Assembly (NCBI GenBank): GCA_018266105.1
Contig: JAFEBA010000045.1
Coordinates: forward strand, 1 to 40,917
DNA from: a bacterium
GTDB lineage: Bacteria > Vulcanimicrobiota > Xenobia > Xenobiales > JADMJV01
Length of the DNA stretch: 40,917 nt
Reading direction: 5' to 3'
Of the stretch, positions 18,242 to 26,557 are shown piece by piece (position 1 is the first letter of the stretch; each line of letters opens with the position of its first letter). The translations under genes and the position numbers were made by a program. The notes under the pieces were generated by a model. That model did not search any database. It saw nothing but the letters and a program-made list of their open reading frames with translations, and was not told the DNA's origin.

Positions 18242-19105
18242 TTGACAACTTATCAGTGTGCGAAGATATCGGCTCTGGCCGGCTGGCTGGCTTTGCGGGC
18301 GGTAGCCGCCCCCGCCATTGAGGCCCCTCAAAAATCGGGGGATCTCAAAAGCTGGTTGCAACCCGGCAATGCGGCCTGGCAGAGCCTCCCCGAATCGACC
18401 GTAACCATGCTTCCGCAGAATATCGCAATACCGAATCTGAAGAATCCGGTGTTTCAGAAATTGCAGGTTCGCGCCGTGGTCACAAATGGCTGGCTGTGCC
18501 TCCGTTTGGAATGGGAGGACAAAACCCGTGACGCGGAGGTGACCCGCGCCATGTTCACGGATGCCTGCGCGGCCGAATTCGCCGTCAGCGGAAACGGCAC
18601 AGATACCAGTCCGTTTATGGGGAATCCCGGTAAGCCGGTGGAGATCGTGCACTGGAAAGCCATCTGGCAGGACGATATCGAAAAGGGCTATCGAGACGTG
18701 GAGCACGGCTATCCCAACCATTACTACGACTACTATCCACTGGCCAAAGGCAAGAAGGCGGACCAGATTAGCGGACCGGCTCTGATGTACAACCCCGGCC
18801 GCTATTTGAACAATCCCATCTCGCAGACTCAGCGGAAAGAGCCGGTTGAAGAGATCGTGGCCGAGGGTTTTGGCAGCGCTACTTCGCAAAAGCATCTGGA
18901 TTCTCGAGGCTGGGGGACCTATCAACAGAACCACTGGACGGTGGTGCTGGCCCGGCCCCTCAGCACGCCCGACCCAACCGACGCGCAGCTCAAACCAGGC
19001 ACCAACATTCCCATCGCTTTTGCGCTCTGGGATGGAGCAACCAGGAACCGCGGGGGCCGCAAACACTACGCCATGTGGACTGACCTGAAAATCGGAGGTA
19101 AATGA
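18242..19105 (+). CDS. heme b gamma subunit of NxrC/EbdC/DdhC type
   Basis: 287-aa protein with an N-terminal signal-like segment (ALAGWLALRAVAAPAI). The body belongs to the ethylbenzene/DMS dehydrogenase gamma family, which carries one heme b with Met/Lys ligation and passes electrons between the beta subunit and a soluble or membrane cytochrome. Supporting stretches are VVTNGWLCLRLEWEDKTRD, MYNPGRYLNNPIS and the late IPIAFALWDGATRNRGGRK. The start is TTG 18242, 9 bases after TAGGAG. No NarI-type membrane cytochrome follows, so the partner must be elsewhere. The stop overlaps the ATG of the chaperone gene. Confidence 0.75.
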   Translation: MTTYQCAKISALAGWLALRAVAAPAIEAPQKSGDLKSWLQPGNAAWQSLPESTVTMLPQNIAIPNLKNPVFQKLQVRAVVTNGWLCLRLEWEDKTRDAEVTRAMFTDACAAEFAVSGNGTDTSPFMGNPGKPVEIVHWKAIWQDDIEKGYRDVEHGYPNHYYDYYPLAKGKKADQISGPALMYNPGRYLNNPISQTQRKEPVEEIVAEGFGSATSQKHLDSRGWGTYQQNHWTVVLARPLSTPDPTDAQLKPGTNIPIAFALWDGATRNRGGRKHYAMWTDLKIGGK

Positions 19106-19758
19106 ACGTGATCGAGGCCCGAACAATTGATTTGCTGAGATTCCTGGCTGTCGCTTTTGCCTTCCCCAGCCAGGAACGCATCCCGGTGATGGGAGCTCTG
19201 GCCAGTTCCCTGGAATTGAGCCCGGTGCTTCGCGAGCCAATCCAGGAGGTACTGGAAGCTCACTATCATCGCCTTTTTTCTGGTATGGAACGCTGCTCGC
19301 CGCATGAGACCGAGTACGGGCCTGGTCGCTCCGTGCGCAAAGCCGTGGAACTGGCTGACATCGCCGGATTCTATAAAGCCTTCGGCTTGGCCATCGATCA
19401 GTCCGATCCAGAAATGGTCGATCATATTTCGCTTGAATTTGATTTTCTGGCCTATCTGGGCTTTAAAGAGAGATATGCCGCTCTCAAAGGATGGGCCGAT
19501 AAGGCCGAAACTTGCACAAGAGCCTATCACTCTTTCTGGAAGGACCACTGTGGCCGCTGGGTATTTGGCTTCCTGGAGAGCCTTGAGGAACGGGCACAAG
19601 CTGGCGGCTTCTACCAGGCTTTGGCCGGACTGGCATTGCAGGTGGGGGCGTCGGAATTGGACCGGCTACAACTCAAACCGGGTTGCCTGGAAATGGACCG
19701 GGCGCAAGTTCAGGTGGATGAGTGCCTTGGCTGCAGCCTGGCCACCGCCGAGAATTGA
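19102..19758 (+). CDS. TorD/DmsD/NarJ-type molybdoenzyme chaperone
   Basis: 218-aa all-helical protein with the TorD-family signatures: SPHETEYG in the middle and, later, SLEFDFLAYLGFKE. Such chaperones bind the Tat signal or apo-catalytic subunit and hold back export until the Mo cofactor is inserted. Its ATG overlaps the previous stop (ATGA), giving coupled translation with the gamma subunit, so it almost certainly serves the enzyme encoded at 13606. The C-terminal tail has an isolated ECLGC pair. Confidence 0.85.
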   Translation: MNVIEARTIDLLRFLAVAFAFPSQERIPVMGALASSLELSPVLREPIQEVLEAHYHRLFSGMERCSPHETEYGPGRSVRKAVELADIAGFYKAFGLAIDQSDPEMVDHISLEFDFLAYLGFKERYAALKGWADKAETCTRAYHSFWKDHCGRWVFGFLESLEERAQAGGFYQALAGLALQVGASELDRLQLKPGCLEMDRAQVQVDECLGCSLATAEN

Positions 19759-19766
19759 AGTTTGTC

Positions 19767-20759
19767 ATGGAACGAAGAGATTTTCTGAAAGCCCTGACGC
19801 TGCTACCCCTCGTGGGCGCCATCCCGACCCGGGCGGAGACGGCCCCATCGCTGGCGCTGTTCGGACAGAAACCCGACCCAACCCGAATCAACAGAGTGTT
19901 CGCAGCCGGACCGGTTGCCTCCGTCCTGACCTATGTTTTGGCTCCTCGTATGCTGATCGGCTGGCCCCAGCACCTGGAGAGGGGAGCCGCCAGGCTGATG
20001 GATCCGGAGGTGGCCAACCTCCCTACCTACGGACGACTGGCCGGAAAGGCCAGCACGGTCTCTCTGGAAACGTTGCTGACTCTTAAGCCGGACTTGATTT
20101 TAGACGTAGGCAGCACTGAGGGGACTTTTGCCTCTCAAGCTCGCCGGGTGGCTGAACAGACAGGAATTCCATATGCCCTCGTTCCCGGGCACCTGGTCGA
20201 CTCCGCCAGCCAGTTGCGCCAGGTCGGCCGCCTGTTGGGACTGACCCAGAAAGCGGAGAGCCTGGCGGTCCAGGCCGAATCCCTGTTAGCCAAGACGCGT
20301 GGGCTGCTCGCCGCCGACCCGGTGAGGTACTATCTGGCTCGAGGTTCGGACGGCCTGGAAACAGGCGTCAAGGGTTCATTGAATACTGAGGTATTTGAGC
20401 ATGTTGGAGCCCGGAACGTAGCCTCGGCCTTGAACCAGAAAGGCCTGACTCGAGTCTCCTGGGAACAGCTTGCGGCCTGGCAGCCCCAGGTGGTGGTCAC
20501 CCAGGAGCCCTCGCTGGCCGAGCGAATTCGCAGTGACAGCAACTGGTCTCGTCTGCTCCCCAAGGTTGAGGTCCGGGTCGCCCCGCGTTTTCCCTTCGGT
20601 TGGGTGGACGGTCCGCCTGGCCTGAACCGCCTGGTCGGGTTACCCTGGTTGGGAAGAGGTCGTTTGAAGGCAGATCCGGCCAGGCTGGTGAGTGAATTCT
20701 ATCGAGCATTTTACAGAATCACGCCCACCGAAAGCGACTTAAAGGATTGGCTTCTCTGA
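19767..20759 (+). CDS. ABC importer periplasmic substrate-binding protein (class III, BtuF/FepB-like)
   Basis: 330-aa solute-binding protein with a Tat-like signal (ERRDFLKALTLLPLVGA) and the PBP fold of metal-chelate/B12/molybdate binders: LPTYGRLAGKASTVSLETLL, LKPDLILDVG, then a long linking helix and a second lobe. The ATG at 19767, 9 bp after the chaperone stop, is preferred over an upstream in-frame start at 19722 that lacks the signal layout. Placed directly after a molybdoenzyme and its chaperone, it may bring in molybdate or tungstate, as the FecCD-type MolBCA system does, but iron-chelate or corrinoid uptake is not excluded. Confidence 0.8.
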   Translation: MERRDFLKALTLLPLVGAIPTRAETAPSLALFGQKPDPTRINRVFAAGPVASVLTYVLAPRMLIGWPQHLERGAARLMDPEVANLPTYGRLAGKASTVSLETLLTLKPDLILDVGSTEGTFASQARRVAEQTGIPYALVPGHLVDSASQLRQVGRLLGLTQKAESLAVQAESLLAKTRGLLAADPVRYYLARGSDGLETGVKGSLNTEVFEHVGARNVASALNQKGLTRVSWEQLAAWQPQVVVTQEPSLAERIRSDSNWSRLLPKVEVRVAPRFPFGWVDGPPGLNRLVGLPWLGRGRLKADPARLVSEFYRAFYRITPTESDLKDWLL

Positions 20760-21763
20760 AAAGCGCGGCCCTTGGCTGGTGCCTGGCGATCATGGCCCTG
20801 GTGGGAGTCGTGCTGGTTTCGCTCTGTGTCGGTCAGTACTCGTTACCGCTGACCGACATTCTCGGTGCGCTATCCCGGGCTTACGCGGGCACCTCGGCCT
20901 TCCCCCAGGAAGCTTCGGATATCATGCTCTGGAATGTCCGTATTCCTCGGGTCGAGGCCGCCTTCTTAGTCGGCGGTGCGCTGGGGGTCAGCGGCGCCGC
21001 CTATCAGGGTATGTTCCGCAATCCGCTCGTTTCCCCGGATATTCTTTCGGTCTCTTCAGGAGCCAGTCTCGGTGCGGTCCTGGGGATCTTTCTGGGGTGG
21101 TCCATCGGCGCCTGCCAACTGCTGGCATTCCTGGGGGGGTTGGCCTCGGTAGCGGTCGTCTATGCCGTCGGCCGCTCCTTTTCCAATCGAGATCCCGTGC
21201 TTTCCCTGGTGCTGGCGGGTATCGCGGTAGGAGCGCTGACGGGAGCGATTATTTCGCTTCTCAAAGCGCTGGCTGACCCGTACTCCCAGTTGCCCACCAT
21301 TACTTTTTGGACGATGGGCGGGCTCAGTTCAGTCACCTCAAAGGACGTGGCTGCTACCGCACCTGCGATGATATGCGGGCTGATTCCGCTGGCATTGATG
21401 CGCTGGAGAATCAATCTCCTCTGCCTGGATGATGAGGAAGCTCAGTCCCTGGGAGAAAACGTTGCCTTCTTGCGAATGATTCTGGTCATTTCAGCGACTC
21501 TGAGCTGCGCCGCTGCGGTATCCTTGTCCGGCACAATAGGCTGGGTGGGATTGGTCGTGCCGCATCTGTCGCGCTTGCTGGTGGGACCGAATTTCGTGCG
21601 CTTGCTACCGGCCAGCTTCATGTTGGGGGCCGGGTTTCTGACTCTGACCGACACCCTGGCCCGCACGCTCTTTCCAATCGAGATGCCTCTGGGAGTCCTG
21701 ACCTCACTGGTCGGAGCGCCCTTTTTTCTCTTTCTGTTGGCTCGTCCGGAGCGTGAAGCCTGA
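20747..21763 (+). CDS. FecCD-type ABC importer permease
   Basis: 338-aa permease with about ten hydrophobic segments and the family motifs RIPRVEAAFLVGGAL, GAAYQGMFRNPLVSPDIL, and late GTIGWVGLVVPHLSRLLVG. The PLVSPDIL variant is the one I associate with the MolB-like (molybdate/tungstate) and some iron branches rather than BtuC, but this is from memory. The start TTG 20747 overlaps the end of the binding-protein gene by 13 bp. It works with the neighbouring ATPase as a homodimer in the inner membrane. Confidence 0.82.
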   Translation: MASLKSAALGWCLAIMALVGVVLVSLCVGQYSLPLTDILGALSRAYAGTSAFPQEASDIMLWNVRIPRVEAAFLVGGALGVSGAAYQGMFRNPLVSPDILSVSSGASLGAVLGIFLGWSIGACQLLAFLGGLASVAVVYAVGRSFSNRDPVLSLVLAGIAVGALTGAIISLLKALADPYSQLPTITFWTMGGLSSVTSKDVAATAPAMICGLIPLALMRWRINLLCLDDEEAQSLGENVAFLRMILVISATLSCAAAVSLSGTIGWVGLVVPHLSRLLVGPNFVRLLPASFMLGAGFLTLTDTLARTLFPIEMPLGVLTSLVGAPFFLFLLARPEREA

Positions 21764-22530
21764 TGCCTTTGCTCTCGGTTCAAGCTCTATCCACCGGTCA
21801 CCGTCAAGCGCTTCACAGCGGGCTTCATTTCGAGCTGGAGAGAGGCGAAGCATTGATTCTCGTGGGTCCGAACGGAGGAGGCAAAACGACTCTGCTGAGA
21901 ACCCTGCTCGGCCTGCTAAAGCCTCTGGCGGGGCGGATTGAGTTGCAGGGAATAGCCGTACCTGACCGGTCAAAGCTGGACCTGGCCAGGACCGTCGCTT
22001 ACGTGCCCCAGTTAACACCACCGGCTTTTGCTTTTTCAGTGACAGAACTGGTCTCTATGGGGCGACGAGCCCGTTTGGGAATCTTTGGACAGCCAGGAAA
22101 AATTGACCGTGCCATCGTGAACGACTGCCTGGACTGGTTGGGCATTACCCATCTGGCTCGACGCCAGGTTCATCAACTCAGCGGAGGAGAGCGTCAGTTG
22201 GTCATGATTGCGCGCGCCCTGGCCCAGCAGCCGGAGCTTCTGGTGATGGACGAACCTACCGCCAGTCTGGACTTCGGCAACCAGGCGCGCGTTCTGGCAA
22301 CCCTTCAGCGGCTCAAAAGCAGCGGAAAAACCCTGATCTTCTCGAGCCACCATCCAGAGCAGGCGGCCCGCGTGGCCGATCGAGCGCTCTTGTTGCAGCG
22401 CGGAAGCTGGGAACTCACCGAGCCTCAATGCCTGCTGAATACGAGCCGCCTGGCCCGACTATACGAGGTAGACGAGGACATTCTGCTTCCCATGCTGTCC
22501 ATGGGGTGCGCTGTCAATGAATGCCTGTGA
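21763..22530 (+). CDS. ABC importer ATPase (FepC/BtuD/MolC-like)
   Basis: 255-aa ATPase. Walker A GPNGGGKTT (35-43), Q-loop in YVPQLTP, signature LSGGE (139-143), Walker B LLVMDEP (159-165) and the H-loop in FSSHHPEQ are all intact. The ATG at 21763 overlaps the permease stop (TGATG). It is the last gene of the seven-gene run that starts at 13606. The next gene is convergent. Confidence 0.87.
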   Translation: MPLLSVQALSTGHRQALHSGLHFELERGEALILVGPNGGGKTTLLRTLLGLLKPLAGRIELQGIAVPDRSKLDLARTVAYVPQLTPPAFAFSVTELVSMGRRARLGIFGQPGKIDRAIVNDCLDWLGITHLARRQVHQLSGGERQLVMIARALAQQPELLVMDEPTASLDFGNQARVLATLQRLKSSGKTLIFSSHHPEQAARVADRALLLQRGSWELTEPQCLLNTSRLARLYEVDEDILLPMLSMGCAVNECL

Positions 22531-22604
22531 TTCGTCTTGCGAACTTGCCAATATCCATTGCCGAGCTGCTCAAGCAGTCTGTTTAGTTGGTCCTGCTGGT
22601 TGTT

Positions 22605-24257
22605 CTAAATTTCAAGCATTGTTTTGAAATGTGTGATGGTATGGTCAAAGCGCACCGGTCGCAGATCCCCCCGGTCGGGCGCAAAATGACGCTGTAAGAA
22701 CTGCTCGAACAACCGTTGAGCACGCTCCGTTTTGGCCGACTTCGCCAGCAAGCTGGCCTGAAAGCACTGGACGGCCCGCCAGCACCAACGCAGGCTGGCG
22801 GGCTGGCCAGGATCCTTCAGCAAGCAGGCCAGTTCCCGGCGCAGGTGCTTGCAAGCCGCCAACACCTGTGAGTCCCCGCAACCGCTTTCCACAAAACTCA
22901 ACAAGGCCTCACCACAACCTTCTTTCCGGACCGACCTGAGGGTGTCCAGCGCCAGAATGTTGGTGGTTCCCTCCCAAATCGGCAGAACCTGAGCATCGCG
23001 CAAGAATCGGGAGAGCGGCCAGTCTTCAATGTAACCGTTACCCCCGTGCAGTTCGATGCCTTCAGAAGCAAAGCTCACGGCCTGCCTTCCACTGGTCAGC
23101 TTGATCAATGGCACCAGGATCCTCAAATGTTTGAGTTGCTGATCGCTGGCCAGGGACAGGTTGGCCAGACCCCGGCAGGAGTAAAGGTAAAACAGCAGGT
23201 GTAACACACCTTCCAGGTCGACCAGCATATCCACGAGAGTTTGCACGACCATCGGATAGCGAAGCAGGCTGCGCCCGAAGGTCTGGCGGATGGTGGCATA
23301 GCGTAGACACTCCGTGGTCACCCGCCGCATGAGAGAGGCGGAGGCGGTGGCGTTGTAAAGTCTGGACAGATTGAGCATGTCGGTCATCTGCGCGAAGCCC
23401 CGCGCCAGGTCGCCCACGGGCTCGGCTCGGGCTCCCTGCAACAGGTACTCCCCGGTCGCCATGGATCGAGTCCCCAGTTTGTCCTTCAGGCGTTGCAGAC
23501 GAACCTGGTTGAGTTGACCGTCCTCCCGGTGGCGGCGCATCGCAAAGAGACCCAGGCCGGCTGTGCCGGCCGGGGCTCCGGCCGGCCGGGCCAATACCAT
23601 GGCCAGTTCGGCCCCGGCGTTGCTGCAAAACCATTTCTCCCCATAAAGGCGATAGGCCCCGTTCTCGTCCTTCTCAGCCGTGGTTTGTGAGGCCCCTACA
23701 TCCGAGCCCCCGAATTTTTCGGTGAGAAACATCGCTCCCTCCCAGAGTTCGTCGGGGTTTTTGGAAACGAGGCGAGGAAGATATTGCTTCTTTTGTTGGG
23801 GACTCCCATATCTTTCGATTAAATAGGCACACCCGTCGGTCATGCATATCGGGCAATAAAGGCCCTGTTCCGCCTGAGCGAACAGATAGCCCTGGGCGAA
23901 CTTGACGACTTCCAGTCCCGGGCCAAGCAACCGGCGAACTTCGGGGTCGTAATAGTGGCCAATCAGTCCCTGGCCGTAGGCGAACGTCCGCAAGCTCTCG
24001 TAGGCGGGATGAAAGTCGATGCCGTCGATCTGGTTGCCGTAGCGGTCGCGGGGCACCAGCCGGGGCGGGTTGCGGTCGGCCAGGACCGCCCAACCTTCCA
24101 GTTCGTGAGCCGAGGCCGCGCCCATCCGGTTCAGAACCGGCAGGGCCCGAGCATGCGCTTCTGGAGATAGGTAGCTGGAGAGCAGGCCCGCCAGGGTGGT
24201 GTCGGCCTCAAAACGATTTTGAGGTCCGGGCAGAGTTTCGAGCACTTGCAAGGACAT
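22605..24257 (-). CDS. AidB-like acyl-CoA dehydrogenase
   Basis: 550-aa flavoprotein of the acyl-CoA dehydrogenase superfamily, with the length and layout of AidB: a long N-terminal helical region, CPICMTDG, MFLTEKFGGSDVGASQTTAE, the KDKLGTRSMATGE segment, HGGNGYIEDWPLSRFLRDAQ and IWEGTTNI near the FAD site. AidB binds FAD and DNA and protects against alkylating agents; E. coli aidB also responds to oxygen limitation. Here the promoter has an FNR box (24293-24306) and TATGAT at 24269-24264, followed by six bases and the ATG, so a leaderless mRNA is predicted. The substrate is unknown; defence against nitrosative alkylation fits the context (inference). Confidence 0.82.
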   Translation of the reverse strand: MSLQVLETLPGPQNRFEADTTLAGLLSSYLSPEAHARALPVLNRMGAASAHELEGWAVLADRNPPRLVPRDRYGNQIDGIDFHPAYESLRTFAYGQGLIGHYYDPEVRRLLGPGLEVVKFAQGYLFAQAEQGLYCPICMTDGCAYLIERYGSPQQKKQYLPRLVSKNPDELWEGAMFLTEKFGGSDVGASQTTAEKDENGAYRLYGEKWFCSNAGAELAMVLARPAGAPAGTAGLGLFAMRRHREDGQLNQVRLQRLKDKLGTRSMATGEYLLQGARAEPVGDLARGFAQMTDMLNLSRLYNATASASLMRRVTTECLRYATIRQTFGRSLLRYPMVVQTLVDMLVDLEGVLHLLFYLYSCRGLANLSLASDQQLKHLRILVPLIKLTSGRQAVSFASEGIELHGGNGYIEDWPLSRFLRDAQVLPIWEGTTNILALDTLRSVRKEGCGEALLSFVESGCGDSQVLAACKHLRRELACLLKDPGQPASLRWCWRAVQCFQASLLAKSAKTERAQRLFEQFLQRHFAPDRGDLRPVRFDHTITHFKTMLEI

Positions 24258-24263
24258 GGCTCA

Positions 24264-24306
24264 ATCATACTTCGATCCCGGGCCAGGCAGAATTGACCCA
24301 GGTCAA
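24264..24306 (-). promoter_or_regulatory. FNR-type promoter of the aidB-like gene, predicted leaderless
   Basis: Box TTGACCCAGGTCAA (24293-24306). TATGAT on the minus strand (24269-24264) lies about 30 bp from the box centre. Then come TGAGCC and the ATG at 24257, so the predicted transcript start is at or next to the start codon. Confidence 0.75.
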
Positions 24307-24321
24307 ATGCAGGGGGATGGA

Positions 24322-24363
24322 TTGATCTGGGTCAAGGCGGACCCCGCGAATCCCGGCTAGCCT
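24322..24363 (+). promoter_or_regulatory. FNR-type promoter of the 334-aa gene, predicted leaderless
   Basis: Box TTGATCTGGGTCAA (24322-24335). TAGCCT at 24358-24363 starts 29.5 bp from the box centre. Six bases (GAAGAA) then separate it from the ATG at 24370. GAAGAA could also act as a weak Shine-Dalgarno only if transcription started further upstream. Confidence 0.7.
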
Positions 24364-24369
24364 GAAGAA

Positions 24370-25374
24370 ATGATCGCGCCATCGGAGTATCTACCCCACT
24401 TTGCCTCGTTCATTGAAACCCACGACCGCTATCGGAAAGAGCAAATCGGTGAGCCCGACTTTCGGGTCCAGGCCAGCGCTTTTGCCAGCCATCTACAGCA
24501 GCTTCAGCAGCGGCTCAACTGGGAGCTCCCGCTCCTGGCCGGATTCTCGGAAGCTCCGCAAGCGATCGAGATGCTGGTCGAGCCTCTGAATGCTCTCACT
24601 CATTGGGTCGAGCAGTCCCCTCAGGAGGAGGCGGTCATCGGTAAGATCAGGCAGTGCCAGCAGGCGCTCGGCCGCATCAGCTACCTCTTCCGGCAGTTGC
24701 CGGATTTTGTCGACGTCACCGTGATCAACGAATTGCTCATTCTGGCCTCGCCCGAGGGCGGAATCGACCCGGAGCCTGTGCGTCAGCGCCTGCCATTCCT
24801 GCTCTCATGGTTGCGCGATCTCGAAGCGGGTTGGCGGCTCTTTGGTTTCCTCTACCCCCACCGCCAGAGCCTGGTCGGCAAAGCTCTCTTGCTCGTAGAA
24901 GGCCTTAAAGAAGCCGCCGGCGGCATTTACCTGTATCTGCAGGGAGAAGACCCCGGGGCCCTGCGCACGAGCCTGAAACGCACGTTGAAGGGGCTGATGG
25001 CCCTGGCTCCTCTGCACGAGACCCGGCAACTGGAGGAAGTAGAAAGTCTCAGACAGTTCTCGGACCCCTGCCTGGAGCGAGGAGCTCGGCTGCTAACCCG
25101 TCTGGGTCGTCTGCCACCCCCGTATCATAGAGAGCTGCACACATGGTTTCAGGTGAACCTCCGCAGCCTGGCCGAATTGAATTCCCGTCTGCTCCTGTCC
25201 GGAGCCGAGCGGCCCGAGGTAGAGGCCCAACTGAGTGGCCTGGAGGAGGAACTGCACGGCCTGTTAAGATACGATAGCAATTCCTTTGAGCTGGATCAAT
25301 TCCCTCTGCTGCAAAAACTGGAAGACTGGAAGCATGGTCTCCACTCCCTGGAGGACAACTTTCCAAATTCTTAG
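24370..25374 (+). CDS. unknown 334-aa helical protein
   Basis: No family recognised. The composition is Leu/Gln/Glu-rich with long predicted helices throughout (LQQLQQRLNWELPLL, LKRTLKGLMALAPLHE) and no signal peptide or membrane segment. It lacks Cys in its N-terminal half and shows no obvious metal or nucleotide motif. It is the first gene of a two-gene unit with the EF-hand-like protein 17 bp downstream, under its own FNR box. Co-regulation with the divergent aidB-like gene suggests a role in nitrate/NO growth. Coding potential is supported by the long open frame and the promoter match. Confidence 0.6.
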   Translation: MIAPSEYLPHFASFIETHDRYRKEQIGEPDFRVQASAFASHLQQLQQRLNWELPLLAGFSEAPQAIEMLVEPLNALTHWVEQSPQEEAVIGKIRQCQQALGRISYLFRQLPDFVDVTVINELLILASPEGGIDPEPVRQRLPFLLSWLRDLEAGWRLFGFLYPHRQSLVGKALLLVEGLKEAAGGIYLYLQGEDPGALRTSLKRTLKGLMALAPLHETRQLEEVESLRQFSDPCLERGARLLTRLGRLPPPYHRELHTWFQVNLRSLAELNSRLLLSGAERPEVEAQLSGLEEELHGLLRYDSNSFELDQFPLLQKLEDWKHGLHSLEDNFPNS

Positions 25375-25391
25375 ACGAAAGTGGTGAGAGC

Positions 25392-26546
25392 ATGAATGTC
25401 TGGTCCAACTCCGGTTTCTACAATTCCCTTTCCGTGTCGATGAGCGGATTGGCCTACGGAGGCGCCCCGACGCGCCCAGCTTCCCCGCCAGCCCAATTTC
25501 AGATTCAAGCTCAAGCCCTCCTGGTGGTGGCCCGAGAGTTGCTCCAGGTCGGACAGAGTTTGGAACTCGCCTGGGGAGGGTTCCTTGGCTCTTCAGCCAC
25601 AGGGGCATCATCCGCCCAATTCGGCGGATTTGCTGACGCCAGCCTTGACTATGGTTATCAGCGGCTTCCGGGAGAATCCCAAAAAATGTGGGACGTGTGG
25701 TTTGACTGCAAGGAGGGCCAGCAAACCGTTCAGCGCTCTCCCATCGTGCTCGATTTGAACAAAAACGGCCGGGCTGACATTACCGGCAAGAACATCACCG
25801 GCGATGGCAAGATCGACGGACCTACGACCATGTTTGACATTGACCCCGACAGCGTCTCTTACGAGTTTAAGAGTCAGCAACGCAGGCCCGGATCGGGCGC
25901 GCCGGCGGTGGATGGGGGACACTGGGTGGACGCGAACGGGAGTCCGGCCTCCAAGGCGCCGCCCAAGGGGACGCAGCCGAAATTTGAAGGCTACAAGTAC
26001 CTCGACCGTGATGGGGCGGTGGTCGGCGAAATGAAGAACGGGCTCTACAACTACGGGAAACAAGAGAAGCGAGAAGCCACCGAATGGTTGGCCAGGAACG
26101 GCGGGGATGGCCTGCTGGTCGCGGATCTGAACGGCGACGGTCAGATTAACAGTGCCGTTGAATTGTTCGGAACGGCCGGTGATGGTGTGAAGTACCGAAA
26201 TGGTTACGAAAAACTGGCGGCCTTGTATGACAAGAATCACGACGGCCAGGTCAATGGCGATGAGCTTCGCGGTCTGCAAGTCTGGGTCGACGGCAATGCG
26301 GACGGGAAGGTGCAATCTGGCGAACTGCAATCTTTGCAGCAACACGATATCACCAGTTTTGATGTGCGCAACTACAATTCCGAAACCATGGAGGGGCGCT
26401 CCACAGTGGGCGAGCGTGTGGTACCCTACTTAAACTTCAGCGCAGCCGTGGCTCTGTTCGGTGAAAATCGGCTGGCTTACCCTACCTCCAACCCCTACTT
26501 CAGCAACTTCCCCCAGGCCCTGCCCGGCCTGACCAGCTACTTCTAA
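25392..26546 (+). CDS. unknown protein with EF-hand/dockerin-like calcium loops
   Basis: 384-aa protein. The N-terminal 90 residues are Ser/Gly/Ala-rich with a helical QAQALLVVARELLQVGQSLE. From residue 120 several Asp-x-Asn/Asp-x-Asp/Asn-Gly loops appear: DLNKNGRADI (121), DLNGDGQINS (245), DKNHDGQVNGDE (280) and DGNADGKVQSGE (300). These fit calcium-binding EF-hand-like or dockerin-like motifs of surface or secreted proteins. No standard signal peptide is seen, so export would need a type I-like or unknown route. It follows the 334-aa gene by 17 bp and ends 11 bp before the convergent MFS gene. Function is unknown. Confidence 0.65.
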   Translation: MNVWSNSGFYNSLSVSMSGLAYGGAPTRPASPPAQFQIQAQALLVVARELLQVGQSLELAWGGFLGSSATGASSAQFGGFADASLDYGYQRLPGESQKMWDVWFDCKEGQQTVQRSPIVLDLNKNGRADITGKNITGDGKIDGPTTMFDIDPDSVSYEFKSQQRRPGSGAPAVDGGHWVDANGSPASKAPPKGTQPKFEGYKYLDRDGAVVGEMKNGLYNYGKQEKREATEWLARNGGDGLLVADLNGDGQINSAVELFGTAGDGVKYRNGYEKLAALYDKNHDGQVNGDELRGLQVWVDGNADGKVQSGELQSLQQHDITSFDVRNYNSETMEGRSTVGERVVPYLNFSAAVALFGENRLAYPTSNPYFSNFPQALPGLTSYF

Positions 26547-26557
26547 ATGGTCGGATA

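Noticed and set aside
18065..19240. 391-codon minus-strand open frame
   Set aside because: Shadow of the gamma-subunit and chaperone genes; no Shine-Dalgarno and no domain.
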